DNA from: Candidatus Brocadiia bacterium
GTDB taxonomy: Bacteria > Planctomycetota > PUPC01 > DSUN01
Direction of reading: 5' to 3'
Assembly: GCA_016782825.1 (NCBI GenBank)
Contig: JADHXT010000170.1
Location: forward strand, 1-7,319
Length of the DNA stretch: 7,319 bases
The notes beneath the pieces were generated by a model. It saw only the letters and a list, made by a program, of their open reading frames with translations, was not told the DNA's origin and did no database searches. Shown here piece by piece: positions 1-4,217 of the stretch; within the stretch, counting starts at the first letter, position 1, and every line of letters starts with the position of its first letter. Made by a program: the position numbers and the translations under genes.

Positions 1-2
1 GC

Positions 3-71
3 CGCCAGTGTCGCCTGTCGCGCCACTGTCCGATTCTGAACGGCCAGTCTGCGCAAGGGCCGCGCGAATAG
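3..71 (+). CDS. possible 3' end of an upstream gene (partial, uncertain)
   Basis: This frame is open from the left edge and stops at TAG 69-71. It encodes a 22-residue tail, RQCRLSRHCPILNG followed by QSAQGPRE. The Cys pattern C-x5-C-P resembles the end of a ferredoxin-type Fe-S motif, which would suit an upstream redox gene in the same operon. The third positions are mostly G or C, as in the genes downstream. The other two frames are also open for a while: frame 1 ends at TGA 37-39, and frame 2 ends at TGA 101-103, just before gene 1. The reading is therefore a weak guess and the region may be non-coding. Confidence 0.22.
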   Translation, partial: RQCRLSRHCPILNGQSAQGPRE

Positions 72-73
72 TG

Positions 74-89
74 GGGACGCCCCCGTCCC
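74..89 (+). repeat. short hairpin ahead of the first gene
   Basis: GGGACG (74-79), a CCCC loop (80-83) and CGTCCC (84-89) form a perfect 6-bp GC-rich stem. It lies 5 bases before the GAGG ribosome binding site of the first gene and just after the stop codon of one upstream frame. No T-run follows, so it is not a typical intrinsic terminator. It could affect message stability or ribosome access, be part of a dispersed repeat, or be chance in GC-rich DNA. Confidence 0.35.
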
Positions 90-94
90 GCGTC

Positions 95-98
95 GAGG
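95..98 (+). promoter_or_regulatory. ribosome binding site that sets the start of gene 1
   Basis: GAGG lies 7 bases before ATG 106, a normal Shine-Dalgarno spacing. A GTG at 100-102 is in the same frame but only one base from GAGG, too close to be used. The site therefore favours ATG 106 over GTG 100. Confidence 0.55.
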
Positions 99-105
99 TG
101 TGACG

Positions 106-735
106 ATGAACGAGAACCAGGAAGACCAGGGCGCCCGCTCGCGACGCGAGTTCTTCGGCTCCATGGGGCGTGGCGCGGCCCTGCTTGCCATCGGCGGAGT
201 GGGCGGCGCGCTCGCCACGCGCGCCCGCGGCCACGAGATGGTGTGGCAGATCGACCCGTTCAAGTGCACCGAGTGCGGACGCTGCGCCACCCACTGCGTG
301 CTCGACCTCTCGGCCGTGAAGTGCTACCACGACTTCCCCATGTGCGGCTACTGCAAGCTGTGCTTCGGCTTCTTCCAGACCAAGCCCAACGCCCTCAACG
401 AGGGCGCCGAAAACCAGATGTGCCCCCTCGGCGCCATCACCCGCACCCACGTCGAAGACGTCTACTACCAGTACACGATCGACGAGGACCTCTGCAACGG
501 CTGCGGCAAGTGTGTGGCCGGCTGCAAGGGCTACGGCAACGCCTCGCTCCACCTCCAGGTGCGCCACGACCGCTGCCTGAACTGCAACGAGTGCACCATC
601 GCCACCGCCTGTCCCGCCGCCGCCTTCATCCGGGTGCCGGCCGACCGCCCCTACATCGTCAAGCACGACGGCCCCAACGCCTGGCTCAACCGCGAGCCGC
701 CACCCGCTGACTCCACACACGGCCAGGACGAATGA
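106..735 (+). CDS. Tat-exported polyferredoxin with four predicted [4Fe-4S] motifs
   Basis: A 209-residue Fe-S electron carrier, probably periplasmic or facing the outer side of the membrane. The N-terminus has a twin-arginine signal: SRREFF at residues 12-17, then a hydrophobic Ala/Gly/Leu stretch at about 21-37, with cleavage or an anchor near 38-43. The mature part has 17 cysteines in four groups: C54/57/60/64; C80/83/86 with C106-Pro; C130/133/136/140; and C157/160/163 with C169-Pro. C73 is left over. The architecture resembles exported ferredoxins of the NapG/NrfC type, but no close ortholog is claimed. ATG 106 is chosen over the in-frame GTG 100 from Shine-Dalgarno spacing. The stop overlaps the next start (ATGA), and the neighbour is a NapH/NosR-like membrane polyferredoxin, its likely redox partner. 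The function as an electron carrier is well supported; its donor and acceptor are unknown. Confidence 0.9.
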   Translation: MNENQEDQGARSRREFFGSMGRGAALLAIGGVGGALATRARGHEMVWQIDPFKCTECGRCATHCVLDLSAVKCYHDFPMCGYCKLCFGFFQTKPNALNEGAENQMCPLGAITRTHVEDVYYQYTIDEDLCNGCGKCVAGCKGYGNASLHLQVRHDRCLNCNECTIATACPAAAFIRVPADRPYIVKHDGPNAWLNREPPPADSTHGQDE

Positions 736-1619
736 CCCACACGCCGAAGCCACAACCCGCACGCATCCGGCGCCCCGCGCTCCTTGCCATCCTGGCGGCG
801 CTGATGCTCGGCGGCGCCATGGCGCCGGCGTGGGCCGCGGAGCGCTTCCCGCCGCCGGAATTCGAGACAGGGCACGTGCTCCCCCACGTGCCCACGCCGT
901 GGCCTCGGGCCGCCTGGCAGGAGGTGGCCGATGTGGTGGTGCTGCTGGCCGCGCTGAGCGTGGCCGCGTGGCTGGCGCTGGGGCGGCGCAGCCGGCGGGG
1001 CATCCTGTGGCTCTCGATCTTCTCGCTCGCCTACTTCGGCTTCTACCGCGGCGGATGCGTGTGCTCCATCGGCGCCATCCAGAACGTGGCGCTGGCCCTG
1101 GCCAACACGAGCTATGCGGCGCCGTTGTCCGTGGTGCTCTTCTTCGCCGTGCCGCTGGTGTTCGCCCTGCTGTTCGGGCGGGTGTTCTGCGGCGGCGTGT
1201 GTCCGCTGGGCGCGATTCAGGACGTGGTGCTCATCCGCGCCGCACGGGTGCCGATGGGGCTCCAGCACGCGCTGGGGCTGCTGCCCTGGGCCTATCTGGG
1301 CGCGGCGGCGCTGTTTGCGGCCACGGACACGAGCTTCATCATCTGCCGCTACGATCCGTTCGTGGCGTTCTTCCGTATGACGGGGGCGCTGGACATGCTC
1401 ATCTTCGGCGGCATCGTGCTGGTGCTGGCCACGTTTGTGGGCCGCCCCTACTGCCGCTTCCTGTGTCCCTACGGCGCTCTGCTGGGCCTGTGCGCGCGGT
1501 GGGCGCGGAAGAAGGTGGACGTGACGCCCGACGAATGCGTCGTGTGCTCGCTGTGTGAGGACGCCTGCCCCTTCGGCGCCATCCACGCGCCCACGCCGGA
1601 AGGAGCGGACGACGTATGA
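732..1619 (+). CDS. NapH/NosR-type membrane polyferredoxin (4Fe-4S binding protein)
   Basis: A 295-residue inner-membrane Fe-S protein of the NapH/NosR/YccM-like group. These proteins pass electrons between the membrane or quinone pool and periplasmic enzymes. A hydrophobic segment at 15-35, ending AWA, is a signal peptide or first helix; further hydrophobic segments lie at about 64-83, 90-104, 130-149, 178-197 and 219-236. Two CX3CP motifs typical of the family are present: FCGGVCPLGAIQD (C153, C157) and YCRFLCPYGALLG (C241, C245). An earlier related segment, GGCVCSIGAIQN (C109, C111), looks like a degenerate copy of the first. ICRYDPF (C205) also fits NosR-like proteins. The C-terminus has one ferredoxin motif, C269/272/275/279-Pro, probably cytoplasmic as in NapH. 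The start overlaps the stop of gene 1 and the end overlaps the start of gene 3, so translational coupling is likely. The exact redox partner cannot be read from sequence. Confidence 0.9.
   Translation: MTHTPKPQPARIRRPALLAILAALMLGGAMAPAWAAERFPPPEFETGHVLPHVPTPWPRAAWQEVADVVVLLAALSVAAWLALGRRSRRGILWLSIFSLAYFGFYRGGCVCSIGAIQNVALALANTSYAAPLSVVLFFAVPLVFALLFGRVFCGGVCPLGAIQDVVLIRAARVPMGLQHALGLLPWAYLGAAALFAATDTSFIICRYDPFVAFFRMTGALDMLIFGGIVLVLATFVGRPYCRFLCPYGALLGLCARWARKKVDVTPDECVVCSLCEDACPFGAIHAPTPEGADDV
870..893 (+). repeat. perfect 9-bp inverted repeat inside the polyferredoxin gene
   Basis: GGGCACGTG (870-878) and CACGTGCCC (885-893) are exact reverse complements separated by the 6-base loop CTCCCC. 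Each arm contains the palindrome CACGTG. The element lies early in the coding region, over the codons for GHVLPHVP, and would form a strong RNA hairpin. The pairing is directly visible; any role is unknown, and the protein sequence HVLPHV partly forces the arms. Confidence 0.6.
1598..1605 (+). promoter_or_regulatory. ribosome binding site of gene 3
   Basis: GGAAGGAG lies 10 bases before ATG 1616, inside the last codons of gene 2. It supports the ATG that overlaps the gene 2 stop and shows that gene 3 is independently initiated as well as coupled. Confidence 0.6.
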
Positions 1620-2047
1620 CCCGCAACCGCGCGCTCATCCTGCTCGCCCTGCTGCCCGCGATCGGCGCGGTGTTCGGCACCGGCGCCGGCCCGCTGATGG
1701 CGCGGGCTCACGACACCGTGCGCCTGGCCGAGCGCGTGTGGCGGCAGGAAGCGACGGGCACGAAAGACACCTCGGAGGAGGTCGAAGCGTTCCGCACCAC
1801 GGGGCGGCCGGCGACGGCGCTCTTCGCAGACGCCCGGGCCATCGAGCGCCGCTTCCGCGTCGGCGCGGCCCTGCTCGGCGCGTTCCTCGGGCTGGTGATC
1901 GGCCTCAAGTGTGCCGGCTTCGCCGCCGTCCGCTGCGAGCGGATCTACACCGTCCATCAGCCCGATTGCGTGGCCTGTGGGCGATGCTTCCTGTCGTGTC
2001 CCCGCGAGCACGTGCGGCGTGATGCACTGGGCAAGGGCAAACCGTAA
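1616..2047 (+). CDS. small membrane protein with one C-terminal [4Fe-4S] motif
   Basis: A 143-residue protein without a named family that I can assign; it looks like a small NosR-like accessory ferredoxin. It has a hydrophobic segment at about 6-27 and a second at about 82-98, separated by a charged region (35-80) with a VWRQEATGTKDTSEE stretch. After the second helix come C99 and C107, then one ferredoxin-type motif C118/121/124/128-Pro within DCVACGRCFLSCP, and a basic tail. MTRNR before helix 1 suggests a cytoplasmic N-terminus. With two helices, the Fe-S motif would also face the cytoplasm and could link a soluble oxidoreductase to the membrane polyferredoxin. It overlaps the gene 2 stop by ATGA and ends 22 bases before gene 4. 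A single motif would bind one [4Fe-4S] cluster. Topology and role are inferred. Confidence 0.85.
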   Translation: MTRNRALILLALLPAIGAVFGTGAGPLMARAHDTVRLAERVWRQEATGTKDTSEEVEAFRTTGRPATALFADARAIERRFRVGAALLGAFLGLVIGLKCAGFAAVRCERIYTVHQPDCVACGRCFLSCPREHVRRDALGKGKP

Positions 2048-2055
2048 GGCAACCG

Positions 2056-2063
2056 AAGGAGGA
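2056..2063 (+). promoter_or_regulatory. strong Shine-Dalgarno pointing to a CTG start
   Basis: AAGGAGGA contains the full AGGAGG core (2057-2062), which ends 7 bases before CTG 2070, the first spaced start-like codon in the long propeller frame. A GTG at 2065-2067 is out of frame. No in-frame ATG lies nearby: the upstream one at 1911 lies inside gene 3, and the next downstream is at 2169, inside the first membrane helix. Confidence 0.7.
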
Positions 2064-2069
2064 AGTGCA

Positions 2070-4217
2070 CTGGACGGCTCGAACGAACAGAAGCAGGATC
2101 CATCCGTGCTCGAGGCCGCGCAGCGCGACGAGCGCGTGCGAGCGAAGCGATTCGTCGCCCTCGCGCTCATGGCCGTGGCCACGCTCTTCTCCGGCGTCGT
2201 CGTGGGTGTTATGATCACCACCCACGTGGCCGAGCAGGCGATCACCCCGCCCGACCCGAAGACGGGCGAAGCGCGCCCGCCCGAGACGGTGGCCCTGCGC
2301 ATCCTGCGCGACCAGCTCGCCCAGGCCGAGGGCGAAGCCGCCGACACCATCCGCGAAGCCATCCGCCATGAAGACCAGCGCCTGCGCACGGCCTACCACA
2401 CCCGCCGCCGGCGCCTCTACTGGGGCGCCTGGCTCCTGCTCGTGGGCCTCGCCGGCCTGGTGCTGAGCGCCCGGTGGTATGCCGCGCTCGACAACCCCAA
2501 GCCCATGCCCAAGTCCCTGGCCGACCGGCCCGATGCCGCTGCCTGGATGGCCGCCCGGCGCCGCAGCGTGGTGGCGGTGGGCGTCGTGGGCGGCGTGCTG
2601 GTGGCGGCGCTCATCGTCGTCGGCATCATGGGCCGCAGCAGCCTCCCGCCGGAGGGCTGGCAGCCGGTCCCACATGCGCCCGATTCGCCGAAGGGCAAGG
2701 GTGGCGATGCCGCGCCCGAGGCCGCCCTCCCGCAGCCCGACCGCGCCGGCTTCCAGGACGACTGGCCGCGCTTCCGCGGCCCCAGTGGCATGGGCATCGT
2801 CCCCGCCGGCGACTGGCCGACCGCCTGGGACGCCGCCACAGGCCGCAACATCCTGTGGAAGACCGCGCTCCCCGTGCTGAAGAGCGGAGCCGAGCCCATC
2901 GAGGGGCAGAAGCCGAAGATCATCCCCTACGGCAAGGGCTCGCCTATCGTGTGGGGCAGCCGCATCGTCCTCACCGGCGGCAGCGAGAAGGAGCTTTTTC
3001 CACTCACCGTCTTCTGCTACGACCGCAAGACGGGCAAGCTGCTGTGGCAGACGCCGGTGCCGTCCCCTCTGTTTGCGAAAAAGGCAAAGAAGCCAAAGAA
3101 GGGCAGCGACGAGGATGAGTTTGCCGTCTTCGAGGACACCGGCTACGCCGCCGCCACGCCTGCCACCGATGGCCGCCGCATCTACGTGGTCTTCGCCACC
3201 GCCGACCTGGCCGCGCTCGACTTCGACGGCAAGATCCTCTGGCAGCGCCACTTCGGCCAGCCCGACAACATGTACGGCATGGCCAGCTCGCTGGCCGTGC
3301 ACGACGGGATGGTGCTCTTCCAGCACGACCAGGGCGGCGACCCCGCAGATAAGAAGTCGGCGATCTACGCCCTCGACGCCGCCACGGGCAAAGACCGCTG
3401 GCGCACCCCGCGTCTCGTGGGCAGCTCCTGGACCAGTCCCATCGTGGTGAACACGGGCACGCGCGCCGAGCTTCTCACTTCGGCCAACGAGCGGATCATC
3501 GCCTACGACCCCGCGAGCGGCAAAGAGCTGTGGCGGGCCGAGGGCGTGACGGGCGACGTGGCGCCCTCGCTTGTCTTCGGCGGCGGCCTCGTGCTGGCCA
3601 CGAACCAGTACTCGCGAGTGGTGGCCATCCGGGCCGGCGGCAGCGGCAACGTGACCAAGACCCACACCGTGTGGGAAGCCGAGGAAGGAATGTCCGACGC
3701 CTCCAGCCCCGTGTGCGACGGCCGGCTCTTCTTCCAGGCACACAGCGGCGGCCAGATGACCTGCTACGACATCACCAAGACCGATCCGCCCGAGGAAGGA
3801 ATGAAGTGGCCCATGGGCCACCTGGTGTGGGAGAAGGAGTTCGACGCCGCCGAGTTCTGGTCGTCCGCCACGCTCGTAGGCAAGCACGTCTACATCACGG
3901 GCAAGAAGGGCAAGACCTACATCGTCACCCTCGGCGACCGGTTCGAGCACAAGGGCACGAATCCGCTGGGCGAGGAGGTCTTCGCCTCGCCGGCCTTCGG
4001 CGACGGGCAGATCTACTTCCGCACGACCGAGCACCTCGTGTGCATTGCCAACAAGCCGGGCGAGTCGGCGCCGAAGGCGCCTGAGAAGAAGGCGCCCGCC
4101 AAGGCCGTGGCACCCAAGCCTGCGGCGGACAAGGCGCCCTCCACGAGGCCCGCGCCAGCCCCGAAGGCTCCCAAGGCCAAAGCCCCCGCACCGACGAAGG
4201 CGCCCGAGAAGAAATGA
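2070..4217 (+). CDS. membrane-anchored PQQ-like beta-propeller protein
   Basis: A 715-residue protein if started at CTG 2070; GTG 2106 (703 residues, weaker AGGA at 2095-2098) is the main alternative. Residues 1-27 are polar. Membrane helices lie at about 28-50, 117-137 and 166-188. A charged, probably helical region (69-115) joins the first two. A linker leads to the propeller at about 231-661. It opens with DWPRFRGPSGMGI (231-243) and repeats PQQ-like blade motifs such as DRKTGKLLW, DFDGKILWQ, DAATGKDRW and DPASGKELW. Charge placement suggests a cytoplasmic N-terminus and a periplasmic propeller. A Lys-rich/acidic insert sits at about 337-350, and the last ~50 residues are an Ala/Pro/Lys tail. 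There is no CxxCH heme motif and no adjacent Cys pair as in quinoprotein alcohol dehydrogenases, so it may be a BamB-like scaffold rather than an enzyme. Cofactor binding is unproven. The stop overlaps the next start. Confidence 0.85.
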   Translation: MDGSNEQKQDPSVLEAAQRDERVRAKRFVALALMAVATLFSGVVVGVMITTHVAEQAITPPDPKTGEARPPETVALRILRDQLAQAEGEAADTIREAIRHEDQRLRTAYHTRRRRLYWGAWLLLVGLAGLVLSARWYAALDNPKPMPKSLADRPDAAAWMAARRRSVVAVGVVGGVLVAALIVVGIMGRSSLPPEGWQPVPHAPDSPKGKGGDAAPEAALPQPDRAGFQDDWPRFRGPSGMGIVPAGDWPTAWDAATGRNILWKTALPVLKSGAEPIEGQKPKIIPYGKGSPIVWGSRIVLTGGSEKELFPLTVFCYDRKTGKLLWQTPVPSPLFAKKAKKPKKGSDEDEFAVFEDTGYAAATPATDGRRIYVVFATADLAALDFDGKILWQRHFGQPDNMYGMASSLAVHDGMVLFQHDQGGDPADKKSAIYALDAATGKDRWRTPRLVGSSWTSPIVVNTGTRAELLTSANERIIAYDPASGKELWRAEGVTGDVAPSLVFGGGLVLATNQYSRVVAIRAGGSGNVTKTHTVWEAEEGMSDASSPVCDGRLFFQAHSGGQMTCYDITKTDPPEEGMKWPMGHLVWEKEFDAAEFWSSATLVGKHVYITGKKGKTYIVTLGDRFEHKGTNPLGEEVFASPAFGDGQIYFRTTEHLVCIANKPGESAPKAPEKKAPAKAVAPKPAADKAPSTRPAPAPKAPKAKAPAPTKAPEKK
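4066..4213 (+). repeat. Ala/Pro/Lys low-complexity tail with recurring AAGGCGCC
   Basis: The 3' end of the propeller gene encodes a tail of PKAP, KAPA and PAPK-like units up to KAPEKK. The octamer AAGGCGCC recurs at 4074, 4089, 4131 and 4197, so there is repetition at the DNA level as well. Such tails can contact the cell wall or other polyanions, or act as flexible tethers. The repeat is visible; the role is inferred. Confidence 0.6.

Noticed and set aside
1..94. Promoter or intrinsic terminator upstream of gene 1
   Set aside because: No convincing -35/-10 pair is seen, and the hairpin at 74-89 has no T-run.
651..1586. A 311-codon minus frame opposite genes 1 and 2
   Set aside because: The His/Arg/Gln-rich translation is typical of a shadow frame, and it crosses the junction of two well-supported genes.
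1911..2069. Upstream extension of the propeller gene to ATG 1911
   Set aside because: This stretch encodes the C-terminal Fe-S motif of gene 3 in another frame. The extension is low-complexity and would bypass the strong ribosome binding site at 2056-2063.
3681..3803. Direct repeat GAGGAAGGAATG at 3681 and 3792, looking like ribosome binding sites with ATG
   Set aside because: Both are in frame inside the propeller gene, encode EEGM, and have no separate gene behind them.
1905..4034. A 709-codon open frame on the minus strand
   Set aside because: It lies opposite the propeller gene. Its translation is a His/Gly/Arg/Ala/Val-rich shadow with no domain motif, as expected from the complement of GC-rich codons.
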